A stretch of DNA of 64,000 bases from Microbacterium sp. cx-55 (GTDB taxonomy: Bacteria; Actinomycetota; Actinomycetes; Actinomycetales; Microbacteriaceae): NCBI RefSeq assembly GCF_021117345.1, contig NZ_CP088261.1:2232001-2296000 (forward strand), written 5' to 3'. A program made the translations under genes and the position numbers. Shown in pieces: positions 30,384-41,129 of the stretch. Each line of letters starts with the position of its first letter. The stretch's first letter is position 1. The notes under the pieces are model-generated. The model was not told the DNA's origin. It ran no database searches and was given only the letters and a program-made list of their open reading frames with translations.

Positions 30384-30936
30384 AGCGGGTCGCCGGCTCC
30401 TGCGCGTCGACCTGATCGACCGCGGACTGCAGGCGCGCGAGGCAGTCCATGACGATGAGGGTGTCGGCCGGCGACATGTCGATGACGGCGCCCAGCATCC
30501 GCTGGTGCATGTCGCCGAGGGTGGCGCGCACTTCATCGTCGGTGTCGACCGTGGGCACGACGTAGATGCTCCGGCGGTCGGTCGCGTGCCGTTCGCGGCG
30601 CACGTGACCCGACTTCTCGAGTCGGTCGATGATCGCGGTCATCGACGCGGTCGACACCGCGAGGTAACGAGCGAGTTCACCGGGAGAGACCATCTCGCTG
30701 CGCTGCTTGGCTTTCAGGAGGTAGCGGAGCACGAGCAGGTCGTTCTCGCCCATCGACATCGACTCGCGGGTGCGGCGGCGCATGGCGACCTCCGCGGCAC
30801 GGTAGAGACGGAAGGCCTGCAGCAGATCGATGGCGCGACGGCGCTGCGCTTCATCGCTGGCTTCGTACCAATATCCGCTGTTCGGATCGCTCGGGTCCGG
30901 CATGAGTCCGATGATAGACGTGGCTTCCATCGTCAT
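30382..30936 (-). CDS. MarR-family transcriptional regulator
   Basis: 184 aa. The winged helix reads MGENDLLVLRYLLKA, VSPGELARYLAVSTASMTAIIDRLEKSGHVRRERHATDRRSIYVV, with the usual wing Asp-Arg-Arg. A longer N-terminus than usual (about 35 residues, Asp/Pro-rich) precedes the dimer helix. The ATG at 30936 was chosen because a strong GGAGGA site lies just before it; a GTG 13 codons upstream has none. A palindromic box lies 44 bp upstream, so autoregulation is likely. Ligand and other targets are unknown. Confidence 0.9.
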   Translation of the reverse strand: MTMEATSIIGLMPDPSDPNSGYWYEASDEAQRRRAIDLLQAFRLYRAAEVAMRRRTRESMSMGENDLLVLRYLLKAKQRSEMVSPGELARYLAVSTASMTAIIDRLEKSGHVRRERHATDRRSIYVVPTVDTDDEVRATLGDMHQRMLGAVIDMSPADTLIVMDCLARLQSAVDQVDAQEPATR

Positions 30937-30979
30937 GGCGCCCTCCTCCGCGGTGTCGATCCTGAGATAGCTCACAGTT

Positions 30980-30990
30980 TAACTAAGTTA
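30980..30990. promoter_or_regulatory. MarR-type operator
   Basis: TAACTAAGTTA is a perfect 11-bp dyad (TAACT-A-AGTTA) in an unusually AT-rich patch between the MarR start and the gene upstream. It overlaps the stop codon of the DUF255 gene. MarR boxes in actinobacteria often have this TTAACTNAGTTAA form. Confidence 0.65.
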
Positions 30991-32850
30991 GCGAGCTTTC
31001 GGCTCCGTCTCCACTGCCAGATCCGCCGGGACGTGAACCGGAAGCAGACACACGAAGCCGCGGCAGTCGTAGGCGGTGCTCCGCCCGCCCACCGCGGTCC
31101 GGTCCGCCAGCAGCGAGAACCCCGCCTCCGCCCACGCCGCCGCCCCCGCGACATCGACCCGCACCACGGTGTCGGCGTCGGCGGCGAACGCCGCCCGCGC
31201 CAGCGGATCACCCGCAGCCTCGGCGACGACCACGACGATCTGTCGCGGAGCCGTGGTCAGTCGCGCTGCCACGCCCAGCAGCGAACCGTGCGCGAACGGC
31301 TCGGCGACGGCCCGGGCGATCCCGTCTCGCACGATGCGCTCCGCGATCCCGCGGTACTCCTCACCGACTCCGAGCTCCCAGAGGGTCAGCGCCGCATCCG
31401 CCACCGCCGACGCACCGCCGGGGCGATCGATGTCAGCGTCATCGACGGGCGGCGCCGCGAGCCCGGCGAGCACCGGATCTCGGCCGCCGGGGGTCCGGAG
31501 CGCGCCCTCGACGATGCAGAGGTCAACCAACCGGCGGGCCTCGCGCGCATACGCCAGCTCGCCCGTCACCATCGCCAGCCGGAGCAGACCCCCGGCGTAT
31601 GCGCCGTAGTCCTCGAGCGTCGCGGATGCGGGCGAGCGGATCTCATCCAGCGATGCCCGGCGCAGGAAGCCGTCGGCGTCGACGTTGGCCTCCTGCACGG
31701 CGTCGACCGCCTGCCGCGCGGCGGCGATCAACGCCGGAGCATCCCGGCGAGCGCCCGTCCTCGCGAGGGCGGCGATCGCGGAGCCGTTCCAGGCCGTGAC
31801 GACCTTGCCGTCCACGGCGGGCGCAGCCAGGGACACGCGCTCCGCGGCGCCGGCCAGGTAGAACCCGCCCTCCGTCCGGCGCTCGTCGATGACGGACTCC
31901 GAGTCCTGAGCGGCGCCGAACCCGCCCGACGCGACCTGCAGCGTGTCGAGGAGGAACCCCGCGACACCCTCCGCGATGTCACCCCGGCCCGCGTCGAGGG
32001 CGACCTCAATGAGTCCCGCGTTGTCGGTCAGCATCCGCTCGTAATGGGGCACGGTCCAGTCCCGACGGGTGGCGTAGCGGAAGAACCCGCCGTCGACCGA
32101 GTCGCGCAGCGGTGAGTCGGCCATCGCGTCGAACGTCCGGGCGGCGAGCGCCGCCGCATCCGGTCGCTCAGATCGCAGACCCCGCTGCTGCAGAAAACGC
32201 AGCACCGGAATGGTCGGGAACTTCGGGGTCTCGATCGGGGCGTCGGATGCGGCGAAACCGCCGAAGATGCGATCCTCGCGCGCCGCGATCTCGTCGACGA
32301 GGGCGGCGAGATCCGCCCCGGAGGGGAGCGCCGACGAGGACTGCACCTCGGCGGCCGCGGCGACGAGCGCACGCTGCAGAGCCTCCGCGGTCTCCCCGAC
32401 CGCATCGCGCCGTTCCGTCCACGCCTCCGACACCGCGGCGACGACGTCGCGGAACGCCGGGTGCCCGGCCCGCGCCTCCTTCGGCCAGTAGGTGCCGGCG
32501 AAGAACGGGCGCCCCGCCGGCGTCGTGAACACCGACAGCGGCCAGCCCAGGTTCGGAGTGAACGCGGATGCTGCCGCCATCATCACCGCATCCACCTCCG
32601 GATGTTCCTCCCGATCGACCTTGATCGCGACCAGATCGCGGTTCATCAGGGCCGCGGTATCGGCATCCGAGAACGACTCCGCGGCCATCACGTGGCACCA
32701 GTGACAGGTCGAGTAGCCGATCGAGACGAGCACCGGCACATCGCGTCGCCGCGCCTCTGCGAAGGCTTCTTCGCCCCACGGATACCAGGCGACGGGCTGT
32801 CCGGCGTGACTGCGCAGGTACGGGCTGGCGGATGCGGAGAGCCGAGACAT
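30988..32850 (-). CDS. DUF255 thioredoxin-fold / six-hairpin protein (YyaL, SPATA20-like)
   Basis: 620 aa. N-terminal thioredoxin-like domain with [26 protein letters not shown] and [10 protein letters not shown]; the CxxC cysteines are 49 and 52. The remaining about 400 residues form an (alpha/alpha)6-like barrel with [21 protein letters not shown] and [13 protein letters not shown]. The biochemical role of this family is not settled. ATG 32850 has TACCCT exactly 6 nt upstream, so a leaderless mRNA is likely. It diverges from the kinase operon across 126 bp. Confidence 0.92.
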   Translation of the reverse strand: MSRLSASASPYLRSHAGQPVAWYPWGEEAFAEARRRDVPVLVSIGYSTCHWCHVMAAESFSDADTAALMNRDLVAIKVDREEHPEVDAVMMAAASAFTPNLGWPLSVFTTPAGRPFFAGTYWPKEARAGHPAFRDVVAAVSEAWTERRDAVGETAEALQRALVAAAAEVQSSSALPSGADLAALVDEIAAREDRIFGGFAASDAPIETPKFPTIPVLRFLQQRGLRSERPDAAALAARTFDAMADSPLRDSVDGGFFRYATRRDWTVPHYERMLTDNAGLIEVALDAGRGDIAEGVAGFLLDTLQVASGGFGAAQDSESVIDERRTEGGFYLAGAAERVSLAAPAVDGKVVTAWNGSAIAALARTGARRDAPALIAAARQAVDAVQEANVDADGFLRRASLDEIRSPASATLEDYGAYAGGLLRLAMVTGELAYAREARRLVDLCIVEGALRTPGGRDPVLAGLAAPPVDDADIDRPGGASAVADAALTLWELGVGEEYRGIAERIVRDGIARAVAEPFAHGSLLGVAARLTTAPRQIVVVVAEAAGDPLARAAFAADADTVVRVDVAGAAAWAEAGFSLLADRTAVGGRSTAYDCRGFVCLLPVHVPADLAVETEPKAR

Positions 32851-32856
32851 GCAGCA

Positions 32857-32862
32857 AGGGTA
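32857..32862 (-). promoter_or_regulatory. -10 element (TACCCT), leaderless promoter of the DUF255 gene
   Basis: TACCCT on the minus strand ends 6 nt before the ATG at 32850. Confidence 0.5.
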
Positions 32863-32976
32863 ATCAGGGCGTCGCGCAACCCGTCGGGGTTGCTCGCAAC
32901 GCTGTGGTAGGAAAGGTGGACGACCTCCGCGCTCGGGGCTCGTCTGGGTTTGGCTGTACGCCCGAAGGGGGATGGG

Positions 32977-34116
32977 GTGGCGCAAAGACTGCCCGCTGCG
33001 CCTCCGGTTCTGCCCGGGTTCACGTACGTGCGCCCGCTCGGGACCGGCGGCTTCGCCGACGTCTTCCTGTTCGAGCAGGACATGCCCCGGCGACCCGTCG
33101 CGGTCAAGGTGCTTCTCGAGGACCTCGTCGACGACGGTCTGCTCCGGATGTTCAACGCCGAAGCCGATGTGATGGCCCGGTTGAGCGCGCACCCCTCGAT
33201 CTTGACGATCTACCAGGCCAGCATCTCCTCCGACGGTCGCCCGTACCTCGTGATGGAGTACTGCCCGAGCTCGCTGGGCTCGCGGTACCGGCGCGAGGTC
33301 ATTCCGGTCGCGGAGGTGCTCCAGGCGGGCATCAAGATCGCGTCGGCACTCGAGACCGCGCACCGTTCGGGGCTGTTGCACCGCGACATCAAGCCGTCGA
33401 ACCTGCTGATCACCGCGTTCGGAGCGCCGGTGCTCGCCGACTTCGGCATCGCGACGGCCGTCGGTGGCCGCGGCGAAGAAGAAGTGTTCGCGATGTCGGT
33501 GCCGTGGAGCGCGCCCGAGATCATCGACGAGCGCGTCGCCGGTTCGGTGCCGGCCGAGGTGTGGAGCGTGGGGGCGACCGTGTACTCGCTGCTCGCGGGT
33601 CGGAGCCCCTTCGAACGCGCCGGCTCCGGGCAGAACTCCCGCGACCAGCTGAAGACCCGCATCCGGCGTGCCGCGTACACGCCGATCGGGCGCTCCGACG
33701 TGCCGGCCAGCCTGGAGGCCGTGCTGAGCCGGTCGATGCAGCGCGACCCCGCCGCACGCCAGCCGTCCGCCGCGCAGTTCGCGTACGAACTGCAGCTCGT
33801 CCAGCACGAGCTCGGACTCCCGCACACGCCGATGGAGGTCGCGGTCGACGAGTGGGCATCGGCCGGCGCCGCGGTCGACTTCGCCGACGACCGCGCCCGC
33901 GGTCCCGTGCGACCGAGCGTGCAGTACGAGTCCCGTCGCCCCGAGCGCGTCCGCGGCGCCGGCGCGCACCGCCCCGACGAGGGCACCGTGCTCGCGGGCG
34001 CCGAACCCCGCGGACGGCGTCTCTCCGGCGGACTCATTGCCGCGATTGCGGTCGGCGCGGTCCTGATCGTGGCCGCCGCGGTCGTCGTCACCGCCATCGT
34101 CGTGGGAGGTCGCTGA
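32977..34116 (+). CDS. Membrane-anchored serine/threonine protein kinase
   Basis: 379 aa. Kinase domain about 15-275: Gly loop GTGGFADV at 22-29, Lys44 in VAVKVLL, catalytic HRDIKPSN with Asp137, ADFG and SAPEI. A flexible juxtamembrane stretch leads to one TM (about 351-375) with almost no extracellular tail, so no PASTA or other sensor. Just before the TM lies DEGTVLAG (Thr337), which matches the acidic-x-Thr-x-Leu motif repeated eleven times in the last protein of this operon. GTG 32977 is preferred, with AGGGGG upstream; no ATG precedes the domain. First gene of an eight-gene operon. Confidence 0.92.
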   Translation: MAQRLPAAPPVLPGFTYVRPLGTGGFADVFLFEQDMPRRPVAVKVLLEDLVDDGLLRMFNAEADVMARLSAHPSILTIYQASISSDGRPYLVMEYCPSSLGSRYRREVIPVAEVLQAGIKIASALETAHRSGLLHRDIKPSNLLITAFGAPVLADFGIATAVGGRGEEEVFAMSVPWSAPEIIDERVAGSVPAEVWSVGATVYSLLAGRSPFERAGSGQNSRDQLKTRIRRAAYTPIGRSDVPASLEAVLSRSMQRDPAARQPSAAQFAYELQLVQHELGLPHTPMEVAVDEWASAGAAVDFADDRARGPVRPSVQYESRRPERVRGAGAHRPDEGTVLAGAEPRGRRLSGGLIAAIAVGAVLIVAAAVVVTAIVVGGR

Positions 34117-34117
34117 C

Positions 34118-37100
34118 GTGTCGAGCTCTTCCGACAGCCCCCGCATCCCGCGCCGCACGTGGATCATCGGCAGTGCGATCACGGCCGTCCTCGCGCTCGT
34201 CGTGACCCTCGCGGCGGTCTGGCCCGGGTTCGACGCCCAGCAGACGCCCCCCGACGACGGCACGATCTGGGCCATGCAGTCGGGCGAGGGCCGCCGTTAC
34301 GCCCGCGTGAACACGACGGTGAACGAGATCGACACCGTCAAGCAGGTCGAGAACCCCAGCGGAATCGTGCAGAACGCGAACCGCCTCTTCGTCTACGCCG
34401 AGGGCGACACCCGATTCGCCGACGTCGACATGGCCACCCCGGTCGACCTCGACGCCGACGCCGAGGACGCCTTCCAGAACACCCCCGCCGGCACGGTCGA
34501 CGTCGTCTCGCAGGGAGACGTCATCGTCTACCGGACCGACGGCGGCGCCGTGTACGCCTCCTCGCTTTCTTCCGGCGCGACGGCGATCTCGATCGACCCC
34601 TACGCCGAAGACGAGCCCGCCGAGGGCGAGGACCGCCGCACGTTCGTCGCATCGGCCGTCTCGGTCGGCACGGATGGCACCGTCTACGCGTACTCCGGCG
34701 CGGAGCAGCGCGTCATCCGGGCGGATGCGGTGTCCGGACGCGTGCTCGGAACCGACGACGTCACCGACGGCCCGGCCGAGGGCGCTCAGCTGAGCGCGAT
34801 CGGCGATTCGTGGGCCCTTCTCGACACCGAATCCGGCGCCCTCTGGGTGCGCGGACGCAACGAACCGCTCGAGTCCGGAACGACGGGCGGCGTGCTACAG
34901 CGCCCCACGACCGACCGGGACGACCTCTACATCGCCGATACGACCGGACTCGTCGCCGTGCCGCGCGACGGTTCCGCGCCCGAACGCGCCGACGACACGG
35001 CGCAGGGCACCCCGGCCGCGCCCGCCGAGCTGAACGGCGTCGTGTACGGCGCGTGGCTGCCCGACAGCGGCGGGGCCGGCACGCTCTGGTCGAGCGAGAA
35101 CGGCGCGTCCGACCTCGACTACCGCGGCGGCACGCTCGGCGACGAGATCGAACCCGAGTTCGTCACCAACGGCTCACGCATGATCCTCAACGAGACGCGC
35201 TCGGGATGGGTGTGGACCCTCCCCGACGGTGAGCTCGTCCCCTCGTCGCAGGAGTGGAACTCCGAGGACGACCAGCCGACCGTGCAGCAGGACGAGGTCG
35301 AGGCCGAGCGCGTCATCGACCCGAAGCCGCCGGTCGCCGTGAACGATGCGTTCGGTGTGCGCGCGGGCCGAAGCGTGGTGCTCCCGGTCATGCTCAACGA
35401 TCACGATCCGAACGAGGACGTGCTCAGCGTCGTGGCCGCCTCGGTCGAGGGCCTCGATCCCGCGTTCGGCACGGTGGGCACGGCCAACGAGCAGCAGGAG
35501 CTCGTCGTCCGGGTGTCTCCCGAGGCCACCGGCACGGCCACGTTCCGCTACCGCGTCACCGATGGCACGACGACCGACGGACTGACCTCCGAGGCCGCAA
35601 CCGTGACGCTCACAGTCGCCCCCGACACGCAGAACTCCCCGCCGGTCTGGTGCGGCGTCGAGGGTTGCCTCTCCACCTGGCCGAACCCCCAGGTCGTGCC
35701 CGGCGGCACGGTGGCGGTCAACGTGCTCGAAGGCTGGGTCGACCCCGACGGCGACCCGATCTACGTGTCGTCGGCGGTGAACCAGTCCGGCATCGGGTCG
35801 CTCGCGCTCGACCCGCAGGGCACCGTGACGTTCCAGCATCCGAACCCCAACGCCACCGAGGCGCAGAGCATATCAATCGCGGTAACCGTGTCGGATTCGC
35901 GCGGGCAGTCCGCCGACAAGCCTCTCGAGATCTCCGTCACCCCGAGTCCGCAGCTCACGGCGCAGTCCTTCGCCGCCGTCGGATCGGCGGGTCAGCCCAC
36001 CACGATCGACGTGCGGCCGCATGTCACGGGCGTCAAGGGCGGTCTGTCGATGCGTTCGGCGAACACCCTCGACCAGGGCGGCGCCGACATCGCGGTCAAC
36101 AGCGTCGCCGGCACCTTCCAGTTCTCCGCGCCGAACCCGGGTTCGTACCTCGTGCAATACGTCGTGGCCGATGAGATCGCGGAGTCGACCGGCACCGTCC
36201 GCATCACGCTCGTGGACCCGGCGCAGACGCAGATCTCCACCCCGCCGCTGACGGCCTTCGTCCGCCCGGGCGAGGACGCCACGGTCGATGTCATCTCCGC
36301 CGTGGCGAACCCGGCCGGACTCGTGCTGCTCGCCAGCGACGTGCAGACGAACCCGGATGCGTCGGCCACCCTGACCGTCGACCTCGTCGGCCAGAGCATG
36401 CTGCGCGTGGCCGGCGCGACCGACAACGGTCAGCCCGGCGTGCTGGGCGTCATCTCGTACACCGTCTCGGACGGTACCGGCAACGGGTACACCACCACCT
36501 CCGGCGAGGTCACGGTCGTGCTGCTGCCGGCCGCCGAGGCCGAACCCCCCATCGCGGTCGACGACGCGGTGACCGTGCGTGCGGGCACGCAGATCGACAT
36601 CCCGGTGCTCGACAACGACACCGCGCCGGCCGGCGCCCTGTTCGCGATCGACGCGTCCGCCATAACGAACGAGTCCGGCGAGGGCCTCGCGTTCGCGACC
36701 GGTCGCCTCCTCCGCTACCTCGCTCCGTCGGCGCCCGGGTCGTACGCGGTCGGCTACACGATCTACCGCATGGGGTTCCCCGACATGACCGACACGGCGA
36801 CCGTGACGGTCACCGTGCTGCCGGATGAGGCCAATACCGCTCCCGTGCCACGGACGCTCGTCGGCCGCGTCCTGAGCGGATCGACCGTGTCGATCCCGTT
36901 CGATCGCTTCGCCGTCGACCCGGATGGCGACGCCGTGACGCTCGACCGCATCGTGGCGCAGCCCGAGCGCGGATCGGCGACGGTTTCCGCCGAGGGCGAC
37001 GCGATCGTGTACACGAGCAACGCCGGCGACAGCGGGCAGGTGTCATTCACGTACCAGGTGCGCGACGCGCAGGGCGCGACCGGCACGGGCGAGGTGCGGG

Positions 37101-40100
37101 TGGGCGTGCTCGACGCCGAAGCCGATCCGAGCCCGGTCACGTACAGCGACTACCTGCAGGTGCAGGCCAACGACGACGGTGAAGCCGTGGTCCGGCCCGC
37201 CGACAACGACATCGACCCCTCGGGCAGCAGCCTCGAGGTCATCGACGTGCGCCCGAACGCCGAGGTCGGCACCGCCGAGTACCGCACCATGGAGGAGATG
37301 CTCGACGGCATCGATGCCAACGAGGTCCGGCTGCTCTCCGGCACCCAGCTCGGCACATACTCCTTCGCGTATACGGTGCGAAACGGCAACGGCGACACCG
37401 CGATCGGCCTGATCGTGCTGAAAGTCGTTCGCGACCCCGTGCCCGACTACCCCGTCATCCGCGACACGACGCTGACCGTCGAAACGCGCGAGGACTTCCC
37501 CGACGGCGTCGACGTGCTGAGCGGGAAGGTCTCGTGGAGCGGCGGCGACGCAGCATCGCTGTCACTGTCGCTCTGGAACGCCCCCGACGGCATCGAGGTC
37601 GACGGTCGACGCATCTCGGGGCGAATCCCCGAGCGCACCCTCCTCATCCCGTTCCAGGTGACCGGTACGTCCTTCGACGGCCGCGAGGTCACCTCCTACG
37701 GCTTCCTCCGCGTCCCTGGTACCAACGACCTACAGTTGACGCTGCGAAACTCCGCCGCGACCGTCGAGGTGGACGAGCGGGCCAGCGTCGACATCGACAT
37801 GCAGCGCTCCGTCGCCCTCCCCGCGGGAACCGACATCGAGATCGACGGCTCCCGGATCGCGACGGGCGGCGCCCGCGCCGAAGCGGGGTGCGCGCTCACG
37901 TCCGGCACGACCGTGCGGTACACCGCAGGCGCCGGGGCCCCGTGGCGCGACACGTGCACGATCCCCGTGCGCCTGGTCGGCCAGGACGACTACACCTTCC
38001 TCACCGTGCAGGTGCAGATCATCGCGGAAGACCCCCAGCCCGAGCTCCGCCCGGCCTCCCTCACCGTCAGCCCCGGGTCATCGGCCACGTACGACCTGAC
38101 CGACATGACGACGTGGGCGGGCACCGAGGACTGGGCGGCGCTCAGCTACGGGTTGCGGTACAGCGGCGACCAGTTCACGGTCGAGCAGGCCGGCAGCCAG
38201 GTGACGGTCACGGCCAAGGACGCCTCCCGCCCGGGCCGCCAGGAACCCGTCACGATCACGCTGCCGAGCCACCCCGACACTCCCCCCGCGACGCTGGCCC
38301 TGACCGTGGGACCTGCCCCCTCCACCCTGCCGAAGGGTGCGAGCCTGACGCAGACGTGCTCGCAGTCCGCCGGCAACAGCTGCACGATCAACGTCATCGG
38401 CGCCGGCGGCGAGGTCAACCCGCTGCCGGGCACCCCGCTGCGCCTCATCTCGGTCGGCGGCGGCGCCGGCGGCAGCTGCACGGGTGTCACGTTCTCGGTC
38501 GCGAGCGCCACCGCACTTCAGGCGAGTTGGGCGGCGGATGCGGAAGGCACCCGCTGCACCGTCGGCTTCACCGTCGAGGACGCCCAGGGACGCCAGTCGA
38601 GCGGAGACCGCAACGGCCAAGTGACCCTCGACCTGCAGGGCTACCCGAAGGCGCCGAACGCGGTTACGCAGACGGCGTTCGGCGACAAGTCGATCACGCT
38701 GCGCGTGGATGCGGGCGCCGCCGGCAACGCCTACCCGGCGCTCCAGGGCTTCCGGATCTTCGACGGCGGCCAGCAGGTCACGACGTGCGCCTCGAACGGT
38801 GTCTGCCAGCCCTTCACGGTCGGCGCAAACGGCGACCAGCGCACCTACGAGGCGCGGGCCTACAACAGCGTCGGCGACTCCCGGGCCGGCGTCACGGCGC
38901 GCGCCTGGGCCTACCGCTCCCCCACCGTCGGCCAGGTTACGGCGGAGCCCATCTACCAGGAGGGACGCACGAGCAACGACTCGGGCGTCGTCCGCATCCG
39001 CATCCAGAACAGCGATCCCGAGGTGCGCACGTACGAGGTGACCGGCGCCGGCGCCCCCGTGCGGAAGTCGGGCAGCGAGTACACCGAGCTCGCCGTTCAG
39101 CTCCCCGTCGGGGGAACGACCATCACGGTGACGCCCACGAGCAACAACGAGGCGCCCGACGGCAGCGGCTCCGTCGGCTCTTCGGGTCAGGCCAGCGTGA
39201 ATGTCGCGGGCCTTCCCCGCACCGGCGACGTCTCGGTCGCCGCGGAGGCGAAGAACGCGATCCGAGTGAGCGATGCCCCTCTCGATCGGAACGGCAGCAG
39301 CCGCGCGAACGAGATCATCTACGTCGCCGTTCCCCGCGGTGCGGACTTCTCCTGCTCGGTGGGCTCCGACGGCACCGGGCTGCGCGTGTCGGGCGGCCAG
39401 GAATCGTCGTCGTCCACGATCTCCGGACTCCAGGAGAACCGCGAGTACACCGTGGGCGCCTGCGTCAGCAACGGTTTCGGAGCCGCGAAGACCGGAACAG
39501 CAACCGGCTGGGCCTGGAACCAGGCCGGAGCGCCGGTCCCCCAGAACCCGACGTACGAGATCCCGGATGGGCGCGGCAACGGCAACGGCACGTATCTCGT
39601 GCGGTCGGCACCCAACGTGAACGCGCCGCTGGGCTACGAGACCGTGTTCTTCGGACACCAGGGAGAGTCCACCCAGTGGCAGCAGCCCGCGATCGGTGCC
39701 GAGGGTTCCATGCAGGTGAAGTTCTGCGTGCAGGGCTCGAACCTCTCGCGCTGCGGCGCACCCGTCCGGATCACGGCTGCCGATGCGTCGCGCGCGAAGC
39801 AGGTGCAGCTCGCCGATCCCGCCCTGACCACCTGCATCGTCGGATCGCGGCTCCAGGCCGCAGTCGGCCAGAACCCCGGCGGCCTGGGGACCCTGGCCAT
39901 CAAGTCGACCGATCCCGCTCCGCGCTTCTACAGCGAGGGGATTCTCGGCGGCGTCTTCGCGTCCGAGCTCGATCCCGACCCGAATGATCCGCTGAAGGTG
40001 CCCAACGGCACGTCCCGTGCCACGGCACGACTCGCATTCACCTGGACGGACCCCGCCGCCCAGTACGGCACGCTTGGATTCGACGTGACGTATCGCGGAT

Positions 40101-40159
40101 GCACCGGCAGCGTCGCTCCCGAGCCCACTCCCACGAACACCCCGCCCACCGGAGGCTAA
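34118..40159 (+). CDS. Giant membrane-anchored surface protein with propeller-like, Ig/cadherin-like and Fn3-like domains
   Basis: 2013 aa. A short Arg-rich cytoplasmic start and one TM (about 15-37) give a type II topology with the bulk outside. Residues about 40-395 show repeated beta strands such as [18 protein letters not shown] and [12 protein letters not shown], as in PQQ/WD-type propellers. From about 404 come Ig/cadherin-like repeats: [28 protein letters not shown] (about 809) and [13 protein letters not shown] (about 930). Fn3-like domains follow from about 1508. Cysteines come in pairs, suggesting disulfides. No sorting signal; the tail is Pro/Thr-rich. GTG start lies 1 nt after the kinase stop. 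Function unknown; adhesion or wall sensing is plausible. Confidence 0.85.
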   Translation: MSSSSDSPRIPRRTWIIGSAITAVLALVVTLAAVWPGFDAQQTPPDDGTIWAMQSGEGRRYARVNTTVNEIDTVKQVENPSGIVQNANRLFVYAEGDTRFADVDMATPVDLDADAEDAFQNTPAGTVDVVSQGDVIVYRTDGGAVYASSLSSGATAISIDPYAEDEPAEGEDRRTFVASAVSVGTDGTVYAYSGAEQRVIRADAVSGRVLGTDDVTDGPAEGAQLSAIGDSWALLDTESGALWVRGRNEPLESGTTGGVLQRPTTDRDDLYIADTTGLVAVPRDGSAPERADDTAQGTPAAPAELNGVVYGAWLPDSGGAGTLWSSENGASDLDYRGGTLGDEIEPEFVTNGSRMILNETRSGWVWTLPDGELVPSSQEWNSEDDQPTVQQDEVEAERVIDPKPPVAVNDAFGVRAGRSVVLPVMLNDHDPNEDVLSVVAASVEGLDPAFGTVGTANEQQELVVRVSPEATGTATFRYRVTDGTTTDGLTSEAATVTLTVAPDTQNSPPVWCGVEGCLSTWPNPQVVPGGTVAVNVLEGWVDPDGDPIYVSSAVNQSGIGSLALDPQGTVTFQHPNPNATEAQSISIAVTVSDSRGQSADKPLEISVTPSPQLTAQSFAAVGSAGQPTTIDVRPHVTGVKGGLSMRSANTLDQGGADIAVNSVAGTFQFSAPNPGSYLVQYVVADEIAESTGTVRITLVDPAQTQISTPPLTAFVRPGEDATVDVISAVANPAGLVLLASDVQTNPDASATLTVDLVGQSMLRVAGATDNGQPGVLGVISYTVSDGTGNGYTTTSGEVTVVLLPAAEAEPPIAVDDAVTVRAGTQIDIPVLDNDTAPAGALFAIDASAITNESGEGLAFATGRLLRYLAPSAPGSYAVGYTIYRMGFPDMTDTATVTVTVLPDEANTAPVPRTLVGRVLSGSTVSIPFDRFAVDPDGDAVTLDRIVAQPERGSATVSAEGDAIVYTSNAGDSGQVSFTYQVRDAQGATGTGEVRVGVLDAEADPSPVTYSDYLQVQANDDGEAVVRPADNDIDPSGSSLEVIDVRPNAEVGTAEYRTMEEMLDGIDANEVRLLSGTQLGTYSFAYTVRNGNGDTAIGLIVLKVVRDPVPDYPVIRDTTLTVETREDFPDGVDVLSGKVSWSGGDAASLSLSLWNAPDGIEVDGRRISGRIPERTLLIPFQVTGTSFDGREVTSYGFLRVPGTNDLQLTLRNSAATVEVDERASVDIDMQRSVALPAGTDIEIDGSRIATGGARAEAGCALTSGTTVRYTAGAGAPWRDTCTIPVRLVGQDDYTFLTVQVQIIAEDPQPELRPASLTVSPGSSATYDLTDMTTWAGTEDWAALSYGLRYSGDQFTVEQAGSQVTVTAKDASRPGRQEPVTITLPSHPDTPPATLALTVGPAPSTLPKGASLTQTCSQSAGNSCTINVIGAGGEVNPLPGTPLRLISVGGGAGGSCTGVTFSVASATALQASWAADAEGTRCTVGFTVEDAQGRQSSGDRNGQVTLDLQGYPKAPNAVTQTAFGDKSITLRVDAGAAGNAYPALQGFRIFDGGQQVTTCASNGVCQPFTVGANGDQRTYEARAYNSVGDSRAGVTARAWAYRSPTVGQVTAEPIYQEGRTSNDSGVVRIRIQNSDPEVRTYEVTGAGAPVRKSGSEYTELAVQLPVGGTTITVTPTSNNEAPDGSGSVGSSGQASVNVAGLPRTGDVSVAAEAKNAIRVSDAPLDRNGSSRANEIIYVAVPRGADFSCSVGSDGTGLRVSGGQESSSSTISGLQENREYTVGACVSNGFGAAKTGTATGWAWNQAGAPVPQNPTYEIPDGRGNGNGTYLVRSAPNVNAPLGYETVFFGHQGESTQWQQPAIGAEGSMQVKFCVQGSNLSRCGAPVRITAADASRAKQVQLADPALTTCIVGSRLQAAVGQNPGGLGTLAIKSTDPAPRFYSEGILGGVFASELDPDPNDPLKVPNGTSRATARLAFTWTDPAAQYGTLGFDVTYRGCTGSVAPEPTPTNTPPTGG

Positions 40160-40163
40160 TTCC

Positions 40164-41129
40164 ATGACCGTCACCCCCGAGCAGACGACCTGGTTCCAGG
40201 AGACGTTCGGCGCGCTCGTCGAGAACGTCGAACAGGTGGTGCTCGGTAAGCGCCACGTCATCGAGCTGGCGTTCACCGCGCTCGTCTCCCAGGGCCACCT
40301 GCTGCTCGAGGACTTCCCCGGCACCGGTAAGACCGCGCTCGCCCGTGCGATCGGTCAGACGATGCAGGGTCAGAACTCCCGCATCCAGTTCACTCCCGAC
40401 CTGCTCCCGGGAGACGTCACCGGCATCACGGTCTACGACCAGAAGCGCGGCGAGTTCGAGTTCCACTCCGGACCGATCTTCGCGAACATCGTGCTCGCCG
40501 ACGAGATCAACCGGGCGAGCCCGAAGACGCAGTCAGCGCTCCTGGAGGTCATGGAGGAGGGCCAGGTCACGGTCGACGGCGTCTCGCGCAAGGTTCCGGT
40601 GCCGTTCCTCGTCGTCGCGACGCAGAACCCCGTCGAGCAGGCCGGCACGTACCGCCTCCCCGAGGCGCAGCTCGACCGCTTCCTCATGAAGACCTCCCTC
40701 GGCTACCCCGACCACGCCGCCACCGTCCGCATCCTGGAGGGGTCCGGGAACGGGCGCCGCGAGGTCAACGCCGTCATCACCCCCGAAGCGGTGCAGACGA
40801 TGTCGGCGATCGCGCAGGACGTCTACCTCAACCCGCTCGTCCTCGACTACATCTCGCGGGTCGTCGAAGCCACGCGCCAGGCGGCGCAGGTGCGTCTGGG
40901 CGTCAGCGTCCGCGGCGCGCTCGCGCTCACCCGCGCCGTCAAGACCTGGGCGGTCGCCCACGGCCGCGCCTACGTGACCCCCGACGATGTGAAGGCCCTC
41001 GCCGAGCCCGTGCTCGCACACCGCCTCATTCTGGACGCCGAGGCGGAGTTCGACGGGGTGACGCAGGGGGCCGTGATCGGGCAGGTCATGCTCGAGGTGA
41101 ATCCCCCGACCCAGCGCGAGTCCGCGTGA
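40164..41129 (+). CDS. MoxR-family AAA+ ATPase
   Basis: 321 aa. Walker A GTGKT at 53-57, Walker B and MoxR signature VLADEINRASPKTQSALLEVMEE, sensor 1 VATQNPVEQAGTYRLPEAQLDRF, and sensor 2 region RGALALTRAVKTWA. MoxR proteins remodel or activate partner proteins and usually pair with DUF58/VWA proteins, as here. GGAGG lies 8 nt before the ATG, 4 bp after the giant gene. The stop overlaps the DUF58 start by 4 nt (GTGA). Confidence 0.95.
   Translation: MTVTPEQTTWFQETFGALVENVEQVVLGKRHVIELAFTALVSQGHLLLEDFPGTGKTALARAIGQTMQGQNSRIQFTPDLLPGDVTGITVYDQKRGEFEFHSGPIFANIVLADEINRASPKTQSALLEVMEEGQVTVDGVSRKVPVPFLVVATQNPVEQAGTYRLPEAQLDRFLMKTSLGYPDHAATVRILEGSGNGRREVNAVITPEAVQTMSAIAQDVYLNPLVLDYISRVVEATRQAAQVRLGVSVRGALALTRAVKTWAVAHGRAYVTPDDVKALAEPVLAHRLILDAEAEFDGVTQGAVIGQVMLEVNPPTQRESA

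Noticed and set aside
30313..32115. 600-codon plus-strand frame opposite MarR and DUF255 genes
   Set aside because: Shadow frame; the minus-strand proteins have clear HTH and CxxC motifs.
40100..40159. C-terminal cell-wall sorting signal on the giant protein
   Set aside because: The Pro/Thr tail ends PPTGG without an LPxTG-type motif, hydrophobic segment or basic tail; the N-terminal TM is the anchor.
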